This document shows, piece by piece, positions 48,120 through 56,738 of a stretch of DNA of 64,000 nucleotides. Position 1 is the first letter of the stretch, and each line of letters starts with the position of its first letter. The position numbers and the translations under genes were made by a program. Below the pieces are notes generated by a model. The model saw only the letters and a list, made by a program, of their open reading frames with translations. It made no database searches and was not told where the DNA came from. The stretch is from Natrinema sp031626495 (GTDB lineage: Archaea; Halobacteriota; Halobacteria; Halobacteriales; Natrialbaceae): assembly GCF_031626495.1 (NCBI RefSeq), contig NZ_JAMQOJ010000001.1:1-64000 (forward strand), given 5' to 3'.

Positions 48120-49030
48120 CCGTCCACCCCCGTGAGAAACCGCGGCTCGGTTCCGAACGCCCGGGCCAGCGCGTCGCTTTCGACGAACTCGTCGGTCGGA
48201 CCGTCGAAGTAGACTTCGCGATTCAGACACACGACGCGGTCGGCGTGTTCGACAACCGCCCCCAGGTCGTGCTCGATGAGAACGACGGTGATGCCCTCGG
48301 CGTTGAGCGCGGCCAGCAGGTCGTAGAAGGCGTCGACCGATTCGGCGTCGACGCCGACGGTCGGCTCGTCCAGCACGAGCAGGTCGGCCTCGCTCGCCAG
48401 CGCCCGCGCGATGAACGCACGCTGGCGCTGGCCGCCAGAGAGTTGGGTGACGCGGCGGTCGGCGAACGCGCTCATTCCGACCGTGTCGAGTGCGTCGTCG
48501 ACAGCCTTCCAGTCCGACGCAGTGAGCCGACCGAAGACGGTGTTCAGGGTATCGAGAGACGTCCCGAGCGGGGCCTCGCGCAGCGCGTCGATACCCGTCT
48601 GGTCGTCGGTCACGATTCGCTCGAACCCGATGTGCGGGAACCGACCCATCTTCACCACCTCGCGGACGGTGATAGGCATCTCTTTTGCGGCGCTGGCCTG
48701 CTGGGCCACGTATCCGACCCGGTCGCCGTCGTCGAAGCGGTCGGCGCGCTCGCCGAATAGGTGGGCTGTGCCCGTGTCGGGCCCAAGCAGACCCAATATC
48801 AGCTGCATCAGTGTCGACTTCCCGGAGCCGTTCGGTCCCACGATGGCGACGTACTCACCCCGGTCGATTGTCAGCGAGACGTCCTCGATCACGGGTGTCG
48901 CTGTGTAACCGTAGGTGACGTCAGAGACATCGATGACCGTCTCGTTCGCTGTGGCGTCCGAATCCACCGCGGCAGTTGTCTGTTCGTCTGTGCCGGCTGC
49001 GCTCCCGGAATCGGTATCTTGCGTGCTCAT
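48116..49030 (-). CDS. Metal ABC transporter ATP-binding protein
   Basis: 304 residues from ATG 49030. Walker A GPNGSGKSTLMQ, Q-loop AQQAS, signature LSGGQRQRAFIARAL, Walker B LLVLDEPTVGVD, switch His in IEHDLG. The first ~35 residues are a disordered Thr/Asp-rich extension. An insert (RIVTDDQTGIDALREAPLGTSLDT) lies between Q-loop and signature, longer than in ZnuC. It powers the permease at 47034 and overlaps it by four bases (ATGA). Confidence 0.92.
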   Translation of the reverse strand: MSTQDTDSGSAAGTDEQTTAAVDSDATANETVIDVSDVTYGYTATPVIEDVSLTIDRGEYVAIVGPNGSGKSTLMQLILGLLGPDTGTAHLFGERADRFDDGDRVGYVAQQASAAKEMPITVREVVKMGRFPHIGFERIVTDDQTGIDALREAPLGTSLDTLNTVFGRLTASDWKAVDDALDTVGMSAFADRRVTQLSGGQRQRAFIARALASEADLLVLDEPTVGVDAESVDAFYDLLAALNAEGITVVLIEHDLGAVVEHADRVVCLNREVYFDGPTDEFVESDALARAFGTEPRFLTGVDG

Positions 49031-50103
49031 ATCGGTTCGAAGTTCCGCCACTGCTCTAGCCAGTCCTCCGACGGGGCTGCGTCTTCGGGTGTCTTGTTGC
49101 CGAGGACGATCTCGAACGTGGGCATGTTGATGTTGTAAGCGATCTCTTCGTAGCCCCAGTTCTCCTCGACCCACTCCTCACGGACGCCCGCATACGGCGT
49201 TACCGGGAAGTACGCCTCCACAGCTGTCTCGCGGACAAGTTGCTGAGCCGGGCGTTGGGACTCGAAGATGCCGTTGGCGATGTACTGGATGTCGTTCTCG
49301 CGGATAACTCTCTCCGCCTCACGGATGTCCGCGGGCTTGACGTCGCCGCTCGCCGCGAGGTTCGTCACTAGCGGCCGCATGCGCACGCCGTATCGTACAC
49401 CGATGTACTGGAAGGCGTTGTGTGCGGCCAGTTGAACGATGTCGCGCTCAGTTCGGTCGAAGATAGCCTGGTAATCCGAGTCGATACGGTCGAGTACTTC
49501 AGACTTGTACGTCTCGGCGTTCTCACGGAAGGCGTCTGCGTATTCTGGGACGATTTGGGCGAACCCGTCAGCGATGTTGTCGACGGACTGCTTTGCGCGG
49601 CGGGGATCTAGCCAGAAGTGCGGGTCCTTCCCGCGCTGAGCGCCGACCCCTTCCTCCTCGCGATCGAGGGTCGCGGCGAGGTCCACCAGGTCGATGTCCT
49701 TCCGGACGTTGATTAGTGCCGTCTCTACGCCGTCGCCCTTGATCGTTTGGATGGCGCGGTCGGCCCAGGGCTGGAAGTCCTCCCCGACGTGAACGAACGC
49801 GTCCGCCTTGATGATGCGCTGCGTGATACTGGCGTTGGGTTCCCAACCGTGGCCGTGCAGCCCCGTCGGGACGAGGTTCTCCACCGTCAGCGGGGTCCCG
49901 TCGGCGATCTGCCGTCCAAAGTCGAAGAAGCTGAAGAACGAGGCCACGGCGACCGGTCCGTCGCTTCCGTCGTCACTCTCGGACTCTACCGGTGCGTTCG
50001 GCAGCGCCGTGCACCCGGCCAGTCCCGCCAGCACCGCCGTACCGCCTGCGCGTAGCGCGTCTCGTCGCGTCACTGCTCGTCCGCCATATAACGTTCGTGA
50101 CAT
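49027..50103 (-). CDS. Zinc/manganese-type substrate-binding lipoprotein (TroA/ZnuA family)
   Basis: 358 residues from ATG 50103. Tat-like RRDALRAGGTAVLAGLAGC gives a lipoprotein anchor at Cys30. TroA domain features: VAVASFFSFFDFGRQIADG, metal His in GLHGHGWEPNASI, KDPHFWLDPRRAKQ and AAHNAFQYIGVRYG, with a late acidic ligand region. Binds Zn(II) or Mn(II) outside the membrane and delivers it to the permease. It is the first gene of the operon; a palindromic operator candidate sits 19-38 bp upstream. Confidence 0.9.
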   Translation of the reverse strand: MSRTLYGGRAVTRRDALRAGGTAVLAGLAGCTALPNAPVESESDDGSDGPVAVASFFSFFDFGRQIADGTPLTVENLVPTGLHGHGWEPNASITQRIIKADAFVHVGEDFQPWADRAIQTIKGDGVETALINVRKDIDLVDLAATLDREEEGVGAQRGKDPHFWLDPRRAKQSVDNIADGFAQIVPEYADAFRENAETYKSEVLDRIDSDYQAIFDRTERDIVQLAAHNAFQYIGVRYGVRMRPLVTNLAASGDVKPADIREAERVIRENDIQYIANGIFESQRPAQQLVRETAVEAYFPVTPYAGVREEWVEENWGYEEIAYNINMPTFEIVLGNKTPEDAAPSEDWLEQWRNFEPI

Positions 50104-50121
50104 AGTGGTTATCAAAATTCT

Positions 50122-50141
50122 GGATTAGACTTATCTAATCC
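50122..50141. promoter_or_regulatory. Palindromic metal-regulator operator candidate
   Basis: GGATTAGA (50122-50129) and TCTAATCC (50134-50141) are perfect inverted arms around CTTA. It lies 19-38 bp upstream of the binding-protein start. The shape and A/T-rich TTAG...CTAA core resemble DtxR/IdeR/MntR boxes, consistent with the DtxR-family gene at the end of the same operon. Confidence 0.6.
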
Positions 50142-50614
50142 CCAGTTTGCATCACTCGCATGTATAGATTGTGATTTTTGAAACCTTGTGGGTGTGGTGA
50201 ACGACCGCTAGCTACTGTCTTGTCCGCGCGCGGTTAGACGCCTCTCCACAACCAGCGACGACGAGAGGACCTCCCCGAGTCTATCGCTTCTTGACCTCTC
50301 GACAGTGGTCTGGCTACCTCGTTCAGCGGCGATGCTGGGTAGACAACTCAGAAGGCCGTCCACCAGTGAACCACTATTGAGTCACGTTAGAAGCACTAAC
50401 TCTTCCTGAACCCAATACAGCCGATACAATATTGTAAGAACTCGACAATACTCGTTATCGAAGTCAGTCCGCTCCTACTGTGGAGCAGCGCTGTTGTACC
50501 GTCTCGAATCGGCCAGACTAACTCGGCCAGACTAACTTTTCGCTAGCGCGGCGCGCGCTCTGCGCGCCGTGCAATTGCCCTGCCCCCGTAGGGGCATGAA
50601 CGAACTTACCTGTA
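50142..50614. other. Gap between ABC cassette and hydrolase gene, with hairpins
   Basis: No gene recognised. It holds a short tandem repeat (CGGCCAGACTAACT twice, ~50510-50537), a GGCGCGC-GCTCT-GCGCGCC hairpin near 50548 and GCCCC-GTA-GGGGC near 50583, directly before the 185-bp repeat at 50615. Such hairpins resemble the ends of IS200/IS605-type elements, but no transposase is present. Confidence 0.35.
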
Positions 50615-50799
50615 CAGTTCATTCGAACAGCGGATCAGTAAACAGATCCGCAGCCTCCGACACCCCCGACAATGCATCCGCGGCCAGCACCGCCGCACCG
50701 CCGGTCCACGTCGGCCGCTCGCCCGGCCAGAACTCCTCGTCCTCGAACTGGTAGCCCGTCCAGAAGACCCCCTCGTCGTCGGTCCACTGGAACAGCCAC
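50615..50799 (-). repeat. Direct repeat, parental copy (3' end of hydrolase-like gene)
   Basis: Matches 45631-45815 with few differences and keeps the open frame; it includes the stop codon at 50619-50621 and six bases beyond. The match begins at CAGTTCATTCG in both copies. Confidence 0.8.
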
Positions 50800-51674
50800 T
50801 CGTAGATCTCACGCGCGCGCTCCGTGCGGCCGACGGCGGCCAGCGCGATGACCAGTTCGCAGGACTCGGCGACGGTCACCCACGGCTCGTCGTCGACGCA
50901 GCGACAGCCCAGCCCCGCCTCGAGAAAGCGATCCATCCCGGCCTCGAGCCGTCGCGCCGCCGGGTCGCCGGTGAGCACGCCACAGAGCACGGGGTAGAAC
51001 CAGTCCATCGCGTACCGGGATTTGCTCTCCCACGTGCGGTCGAACCGATCGGGTCGCGTGCGGATCGCCGTCCCGAGGTCGCTGCGGGCCTCGAGCCACC
51101 GGTCGCGGACCTCGGGACGCCCGAGAACGTCTGCGATCGCCGCGCCGCAGGCCAGACTCTTGTAGAGCGAGGCACAGCCGGAGACGAGCGCGTCCTCGTA
51201 GACCTCGCCGTCCGGCCCGACGGACCAGTAGATCTCGCCGCTGGGAGCCTGCTGGGCGCACGCGAACGCGAGCGCGTCGCGGACGGTCGGCCACAGCGAC
51301 TCGAGAAAGTCCCGGTCGCCGGTACACAGGTAGTGGTGCCACGCGCCGACGGCGACGTAGGCGCTGCGGTGGGTCTCCTTGCGCGGTTCGTCGCCGGCGT
51401 GGGCGCCGTCGCCCGCCTCGGAGTCGCCGTAGTTCGCCCACAGCGCGCCGTCGTCGTGCTGGGCGTCGGCCACCCACTGGTAGGCGCGGCGGGCGGCTTC
51501 GTGGCGGCCGGCGACCGACAGCCCCATCGCGCTCTCGACGTGATCCCAGGGGTCGGCGGGGCCGTCGGGATACCAGAGGATGAGCCCGTCCGCACGCTGG
51601 GCGTGCTCGATGTGGTCGATCGCGGGCTCGAGCCCCCACGCCGACAGCGACCGCCGGCCGGAGGCGTCGCTCAC
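50619..51674 (-). CDS. Six-hairpin-glycosidase-like (or prenyltransferase-like) alpha/alpha-barrel protein
   Basis: 351 residues from GTG 51674, overlapping the methyltransferase stop. Repeated helix pairs with Trp/Tyr-rich loops: LILWYPDGPADPWDHVESAM, DGALWANYGD, HRSAYVAVGAWHHYL, SGEIYWSVGPDG, YAMDWFYPVLCGVL, GVFWTGYQFED. This resembles (alpha/alpha)6 glycoside hydrolase-like proteins that haloarchaea encode next to glycosyltransferases. Catalytic acids cannot be fixed. No signal peptide, so it would act inside on glycan precursors or be misannotated by fold. Its 3' end is the source of the direct repeat at 45631. Confidence 0.7.
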   Translation of the reverse strand: MSDASGRRSLSAWGLEPAIDHIEHAQRADGLILWYPDGPADPWDHVESAMGLSVAGRHEAARRAYQWVADAQHDDGALWANYGDSEAGDGAHAGDEPRKETHRSAYVAVGAWHHYLCTGDRDFLESLWPTVRDALAFACAQQAPSGEIYWSVGPDGEVYEDALVSGCASLYKSLACGAAIADVLGRPEVRDRWLEARSDLGTAIRTRPDRFDRTWESKSRYAMDWFYPVLCGVLTGDPAARRLEAGMDRFLEAGLGCRCVDDEPWVTVAESCELVIALAAVGRTERAREIYEWLFQWTDDEGVFWTGYQFEDEEFWPGERPTWTGGAAVLAADALSGVSEAADLFTDPLFE

Positions 51675-52393
51675 GGTTGCCCCTCCAGCCGGAAGTAGTA
51701 GACGACGCTCTTGCCGACCACGGGGTCGAGCGCCCGCTCGAGCAGCCGCACCGGCCGCGGCGACTCGAGGATGTCCCACTCCAGAAAGCGATCGTAGGCC
51801 CGCAGCGGCAGCGGCGCGTCGCCCGCCTGATCGCGGTCCCACCAGAGACACTTCAGCCACCAGTAGGGCGCGTGCAGGGCGTGCGCGAAGTGGCCGCCGA
51901 CTTTCCGGAAGCCCCGGCGCTCGATCGCGGTCCGAAGCTCCTCGCGGTCGAAGATGCGGACGTGGCCGCCCTCGACCTGGTGGTACTCGTCCGAGAGCGC
52001 CCAACAGACCCGTTCGGGACCCTCTCGAGGAACGCTCACCGCGAGCGTTCCGCCGGGTGCACAGACCCGCCGAAGCTCGTCTATCGCCGCCTCGTAGTCC
52101 GGAATGTGCTCGAGTACTTCGGTACAGCAGACGACGTCGAACGCGCCGTCCTCGAAGGGGAGTCGGAGCGCGTCGCCCGACAGGAAGGTGACCGGCACGT
52201 CCGTCTCGCCGGCGACGTACTCCTCGTAGTCGTCCCGGGCTGCAGCCAGGCTCTCCGGCTCGAGGTCGAGGCCGACGACCTCGCCGACGTTCTCGAGGGC
52301 CGCGGCGTGGACGTGCCGGCCCTCGCCGCAGCCGACGTCGAGGACGCGCGTGCTCGGCGTCAGCGGGAGCCGATCGAAGTCGATCGTCTCCAT
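51671..52393 (-). CDS. Class I SAM-dependent methyltransferase
   Basis: 240 residues. Motif I RVLDVGCGEGRHVHAA, acidic GLDLEPES, FLSGDALRLPFEDG, and VCCTEVLEHIPD; a C-terminal helical part holds HAPYWWLKCLWW. Sits between the glycosyltransferase and the hydrolase-like gene with a one-base gap and a four-base overlap, so a polysaccharide or lipid-linked sugar is a plausible target. Confidence 0.87.
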   Translation of the reverse strand: METIDFDRLPLTPSTRVLDVGCGEGRHVHAAALENVGEVVGLDLEPESLAAARDDYEEYVAGETDVPVTFLSGDALRLPFEDGAFDVVCCTEVLEHIPDYEAAIDELRRVCAPGGTLAVSVPREGPERVCWALSDEYHQVEGGHVRIFDREELRTAIERRGFRKVGGHFAHALHAPYWWLKCLWWDRDQAGDAPLPLRAYDRFLEWDILESPRPVRLLERALDPVVGKSVVYYFRLEGQP

Positions 52394-52394
52394 C

Positions 52395-53756
52395 TCAGCT
52401 CACCCGCGTCTCGATCGCGTCGCGGTACGTTCGGACGGTTTCGCGGGCGGCCCGCTCCCAGTCGAACTCCGCCACGATTCGCTCGCGGCCCCGCTCGCCG
52501 AGCCGACGCCGGCGCTCGTCGTCGGCCAGCAACTCGCGTATCGCGTCGGCTAACGCGTCGGAATCGGCCGGCTCGACCAGGACGCCGGCGTCGCCGACCA
52601 CCTCGGGGAGGCCACCACCGGTGGTCGCGACGACCGGGACGCCACAGGCCAGCGCCTCGCCCGCGGGGAGGCCGAAGCCCTCGTAGACCGACGGGACGAC
52701 GGCGAGGTCGGCGGTGCCGTAGAGGTCGACCATCCGGTCGTAGCTGATCTCGCTGTGGGTCTCGATCGCGTCCTCGATCCCCAGCTTCGATATCAGCCGG
52801 TCGCAGTCGCCGCCCTCGTCGAACTCGCCGACGACGACGAGTTCCGCGTCGACGGTCTCGCGCACCGCCGCGAAGGCCTCGAGCAGGTAGCGCGCGCCTT
52901 TCAGCGGCACGTCGGCGCTGACGGTCGTCATGATCCGCGGGCGGTCGCGGGGCCGCTCGCGGGGTTCGAACAGCTCCGTATCGATCCCGTTGTGAACGAC
53001 GCGGATCGCGTCGGGATCGGCGCCGAAATCCGAGACGGTGTGGCGCTTGGCCGACTCGGAGACGGTGAGGACGTGGGGAAGCTCCTGGACGACCTCGCGC
53101 TGCATCTCGAGGAAGCGGTACCACCGGCGGATCAGCAGTCGTTCTTTCCAGTCGTCGGCCGCGGCGAGGTCCGCGTCGCGGTCGACGGTGATCGGATGGT
53201 GAACCGTCGCCACGACCGGGTGACCCCGCTCTCGCAGCGCGTGGAGTCCGTGACAGAGCGACTGGTTGTCGTGGATCACGTCGTAGTCCGGCTCGTGGTC
53301 GTCGAAGTAGTCGACGACGCGGCGGCCGAAAACGTAGGGATCCGGGAAGCCCCCGGTGAGCGCGCTCAGCCACTCGTAGAGCGCGAGCGGGTCGCGGAGA
53401 TAGGACGGTTCGAACTGGCCCAGCCGGTCGAGTTCGTCGACGATGTTCTCGCCGGGCAGTTTCACGAGGTCGACGTCGTCGTCCAGTTCGGGGTAGGGCT
53501 TCCCCGAGATCACGTCGACGGAGTGGCCGAGATCGGTCAGCGCCCGGCTCAGGTACTTCACGTAGACGCCCTGCCCGCCCGAGTACGGGTTCGACCGATA
53601 GCTCAGCAGGCAGATATCGAGCGGCGCGTCGGCCTCGGCCGCCTCGAGCGACGGCTCGGACTCCGCCGTCGGTCCCGCGGCGGTCGACCTCCCTGCCGAC
53701 GCGGACGAGGTGATAACGCTCCCCCGCAGAAGACGCCTGAACGTACCAATGACCAT
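52395..53756 (-). CDS. GT4-family glycosyltransferase
   Basis: 453 residues. The first ~45 are low-complexity and variable; the GT-B fold begins ICLLSYRSNPYSGGQGVYVKYLS. Donor-site elements are VHNGIDTELF, ADVPLKGARYLLEAF and the EX7E motif in YEGFGLPAGEALACGVP. It transfers a sugar from an NDP-sugar to a growing glycan. First gene of a three-gene operon with a methyltransferase and a six-hairpin-type protein. Nothing recognisable lies in 53757-54003. Confidence 0.9.
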   Translation of the reverse strand: MVIGTFRRLLRGSVITSSASAGRSTAAGPTAESEPSLEAAEADAPLDICLLSYRSNPYSGGQGVYVKYLSRALTDLGHSVDVISGKPYPELDDDVDLVKLPGENIVDELDRLGQFEPSYLRDPLALYEWLSALTGGFPDPYVFGRRVVDYFDDHEPDYDVIHDNQSLCHGLHALRERGHPVVATVHHPITVDRDADLAAADDWKERLLIRRWYRFLEMQREVVQELPHVLTVSESAKRHTVSDFGADPDAIRVVHNGIDTELFEPRERPRDRPRIMTTVSADVPLKGARYLLEAFAAVRETVDAELVVVGEFDEGGDCDRLISKLGIEDAIETHSEISYDRMVDLYGTADLAVVPSVYEGFGLPAGEALACGVPVVATTGGGLPEVVGDAGVLVEPADSDALADAIRELLADDERRRRLGERGRERIVAEFDWERAARETVRTYRDAIETRVS

Positions 53757-54003
53757 CGCAGTCTATCCTGCATGTGTGGGCACTCCCTCATAAACCTCCC
53801 GCTCGTGTACTGTTTCTTGACAGTGTTCGGTCCCGAAACGCGACTCGAGCGAGCGTCGGTCCGCCGTCACGAGACCGGTCGACTGGGAGCGCGAGCGGGC
53901 GTCGAACGCCGTTTCGGCGCTACCGCTGTGCGACCGGTTCTCGTTCTGGGGTGTCCCCGAGGATGTTCATCGATTGACAGTTTGCGGTTCGGTCGCGATC
54001 CGA

Positions 54004-54564
54004 TTACCGCGTATCGCGACGCATGGCGATCTCGAACCACGGGCAGAGCCGCAGTTGGCGGTACCAATCCGGATGGGTGTGGAGCCGCTCGTAGGGGACC
54101 CACATCAGCCCGGCGACCTCCTCCTCGTTGGGGGCGAGGCTGCGGTCCGACAGCGTCAGTTTGAGAACGGCACAGACCTCGTGTTCGACGCCCTCGTTCT
54201 CGAAGTAGCGCTTGTACTCGAAGCGGTCGGTCAGCCGCAGGTCGTCGTACTGGTCGGGCGTAATTCCCAGTTCCTCCTCGAGGCGCTCGCGGGTCGCCTC
54301 CTCCTGGCTCTGGCCCTCGACGGGGTGGGAGGCGACGGTGCCGTCCCAGTAGGTCCCCCAGAGGCGCTTGTCGGGCGCGCGCTGGGCGAGCAAGACGTTG
54401 CCCTCGCCGTCGAAGACCAGCGAGGTGAAGGCGCGGTGGCGGATGCCGTCGCCCGTGTGGGCGTCGAGCCGGTTGACCGGCTCGAGTTCGTTGTCGTCGG
54501 CGTCGACGGCGATCACGTCCTGTCCCGCGTTCTTGTGTTCCAGCTCCTCGTCTGGGGTGCTCAT
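54004..54564 (-). CDS. IPP-isomerase-like Nudix protein lacking the usual active-site Cys
   Basis: 186 residues from ATG 54564. Type I isopentenyl-diphosphate isomerase signature: NRLDAHTGDGIRHRAFTSLV, NVLLAQRAPDKRLWGTYWDG, and EEATRERLEEELGI (Nudix helix with Glu). In classical Idi the loop is TxxCSHP; here it is TVASHPV, so the catalytic Cys is Ala. It could be a Nudix hydrolase or an altered isomerase; archaea usually rely on the type II FMN enzyme. Adjacent to a lipid-kinase-like gene on the same strand. Confidence 0.8.
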   Translation of the reverse strand: MSTPDEELEHKNAGQDVIAVDADDNELEPVNRLDAHTGDGIRHRAFTSLVFDGEGNVLLAQRAPDKRLWGTYWDGTVASHPVEGQSQEEATRERLEEELGITPDQYDDLRLTDRFEYKRYFENEGVEHEVCAVLKLTLSDRSLAPNEEEVAGLMWVPYERLHTHPDWYRQLRLCPWFEIAMRRDTR

Positions 54565-54638
54565 ACCCGCACAATTACGTCGACTCCTGAAACCAGTATC
54601 GTCTCGTATCGGCGGTTTCGAATCGATACACGTCGCTG

Positions 54639-55607
54639 TCAGGACCGGTCGAACGACCACAGCTCTCCGCCGTCCGGATCGGGCTGATACCCCTCTCCGA
54701 CGGCGACGCAGAGCGTCTCGGTGCTCGTCTCGAGGCGCAGCGTCTCCGCCTCGAGCATCTCGCCGTCGAGGCTGTACTCGACGGAGTCGCGTCGGCTTTC
54801 GATCGCGAGCGACGGCGTGCGACGCCGGACGATGTGGTCGCTGTCGCGGTCGAACACCCCTGCGACTGTCGCGCCCCTCAGGAGATCGGTCGGCGACGCG
54901 TCCGCGACGATAGTGACCTCGAAGAGCCCGTCCTCGACGTGGGCCTGCGCGGTTCGCGCGCCGGTAAAGCGCCGACAGTTCCCGATGAGGACGAGCATCG
55001 CATCGCCCTCCCACTCCCGCGCGGTCTCCCCGTTCGGCCCCGCGGCCGTCTTCACCCGCAGCGGCAGGGAGTCGAACGAGCCGATCGTCTCGAGCGTCGT
55101 CTTCACGTACGCGAGGACGCCGAGCTCCTCTTTGCCCTCCGAGGACGTCTCGCTGCTCGCTTCGGCCGTGATCCCGCCGACACAGGAGTTGACGAAGACG
55201 CGATCGTTCGCGACTCCCACGTCGATCGAGCGCCGGCCCCCCGCCTCGAGGACGGCGAACGCGTGTTCGATGCCCTCGATCCCGATGTTCGCCGCGAAGT
55301 TGTTGCCCGTCCCCGCCGGAACGACGGCGACGGTCGTCGTCTCGAGCGCGTCCGCGGCCGCGACGCCGTCGACCACTCCGTTCACCGTCCCGTCGCCGCC
55401 GGCCGCGGCGACGAGGTCGGTCTCGGGCGCGGCCTCGCGGGCCAGCCGGTGTGCGTCGCCTTCTTCCTCGGTCTTTCGAATTTCGAAACCGTGTGCCCGT
55501 CCGCGTTCGACGACCTCGTCGACGTGATCGCCGCTCCCGCTGACGGGGTTGAGGATGAGGACGCGGTCGTCGCCCGGCCGACCATCGTCCGGACCCTCGA
55601 GTGCCAT
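54639..55607 (-). CDS. Diacylglycerol kinase family (YegS-like) lipid kinase
   Basis: 322 residues. Nucleotide loop LILNPVSGSGDHVDEVVERG, catalytic GGDGTVNGVVDG and VPAGTGNNFAANIGIEG, then the beta-sandwich domain with FVNSCVGGITAEAS and VEDGLFEVTIVAD. Phosphorylates a membrane lipid headgroup such as diacylglycerol or an archaeal diether lipid, or acts as an NAD-kinase-fold relative. It is divergent from the PHP gene, with ~53 bp between the starts. Confidence 0.88.
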   Translation of the reverse strand: MALEGPDDGRPGDDRVLILNPVSGSGDHVDEVVERGRAHGFEIRKTEEEGDAHRLAREAAPETDLVAAAGGDGTVNGVVDGVAAADALETTTVAVVPAGTGNNFAANIGIEGIEHAFAVLEAGGRRSIDVGVANDRVFVNSCVGGITAEASSETSSEGKEELGVLAYVKTTLETIGSFDSLPLRVKTAAGPNGETAREWEGDAMLVLIGNCRRFTGARTAQAHVEDGLFEVTIVADASPTDLLRGATVAGVFDRDSDHIVRRRTPSLAIESRRDSVEYSLDGEMLEAETLRLETSTETLCVAVGEGYQPDPDGGELWSFDRS

Positions 55608-55660
55608 ACACGGGAAACGCCGGCCGAGCGCAAAAGGGTCTGGCTGGCGTATGCGTTCCC

Positions 55661-56380
55661 GTGTACTCCGTCGACCTGCACGCGCACACGCGTTTCTTCC
55701 ACGGCCGTCGGGACCTGGGTGACCGGTTCGACCCGCTCGGCGTCCGACTCCTCGCCGAAGCCGCCGACCGACGGGGCCTCGAGGGGGTCGCGACGACGAA
55801 CCACGACTACTACACGCCGCTCGACCCCGACGGCGGCGCGGTGACGTTGCCGGGCATCGAAATCACGACGGACCGTGGTCACGTCCTCGTCGTCGGTCCC
55901 GACCCGCCCAGGGCGACGAAACCGGGCGCGCTCTCGCCAGCGGAGGCCGTCGCCCTCGCACACGACCGCGGCTGCGCCGCCATCGTCGCCCACCCGTTTC
56001 GCAACAGCACCGTGCGCGAACTCGATGACGTTCCCTTCGACGCCATCGAGGTCAACGGCAAACATCCGCGCTCGCGCCCGCTGGTGGAGGAATTAGCTCG
56101 AGAGCGCGACCTGCCGCTAGTCGGCGGCAGCGACGCCCACTACCCCTTCGAGGTGGGGCGGGCCTACACCGTCGTCGAGACCGACCGGCTCACGCCCGAG
56201 GCGGTCGTCGACGCGATCCGCGACGGGCGAGTCAGCGCGACCGTCTCGCGGTCGGGCTTCGATAGCATGCTCCGGCGGGCCTACCAGGCGATCCACGACC
56301 GCAAGGGGGTGATCGACGCGATCGAACGACCGACCCCCGGTGTGGGGACGCCGCCTGGTGAGGAAGAAGAAGTCCGCTAA
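55661..56380 (+). CDS. PHP-domain phosphoesterase
   Basis: 239 residues from GTG 55661; the GTG directly precedes the first motif. PHP metal motifs: YSVDLHAHTRFFHG (H-x-H), TTNHDYYT, IVAHPFRNST and GGSDAHYPFEVG. A trinuclear metal phosphoesterase related to histidinol phosphatase-like and nucleotide-processing enzymes; substrate unknown. The C-terminal ~30 residues (RRAYQAIHDRKGVI, then acidic) look like a membrane-peripheral tail. Gap 56381-56738 shows no gene. Confidence 0.85.
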   Translation: MYSVDLHAHTRFFHGRRDLGDRFDPLGVRLLAEAADRRGLEGVATTNHDYYTPLDPDGGAVTLPGIEITTDRGHVLVVGPDPPRATKPGALSPAEAVALAHDRGCAAIVAHPFRNSTVRELDDVPFDAIEVNGKHPRSRPLVEELARERDLPLVGGSDAHYPFEVGRAYTVVETDRLTPEAVVDAIRDGRVSATVSRSGFDSMLRRAYQAIHDRKGVIDAIERPTPGVGTPPGEEEEVR

Positions 56381-56738
56381 GCGATCGTCCGCCGTAAACT
56401 GTCGCGCGCTGGCGCACGTTGTCGGCGTTCTTCGGTGGCACTCGGACAGTCGACGATACTGTGCGAGGTCGTCGCCAACGAAGCGAGAGACTGGCACGGA
56501 AGTCCGGTCTCGAGCACTGGGTGAACGGGGCAAAGCGCCCGTGAACAGACGGCGCTCCGCTCCGTGAGGTGCCATCGGCTGGCCAAGACGTGGCAATTCC
56601 GTGGTGCCAGGGTGGCAGGACACTCCTCGTCTCAATCACGCCGTTCGCATTTCGAACCTCGGTTTCTCGAGTCGGATAGCAGCGGCGTGGGCCAGTGATG
56701 CGCAAAGATTGACGTGCAGTAGTGTGTCATGTACTAAC

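Noticed and set aside
50540..50605. Hairpins resembling IS200/IS605 element ends
   Set aside because: No transposase gene or target motif pair was found; kept only as a comment on the gap.
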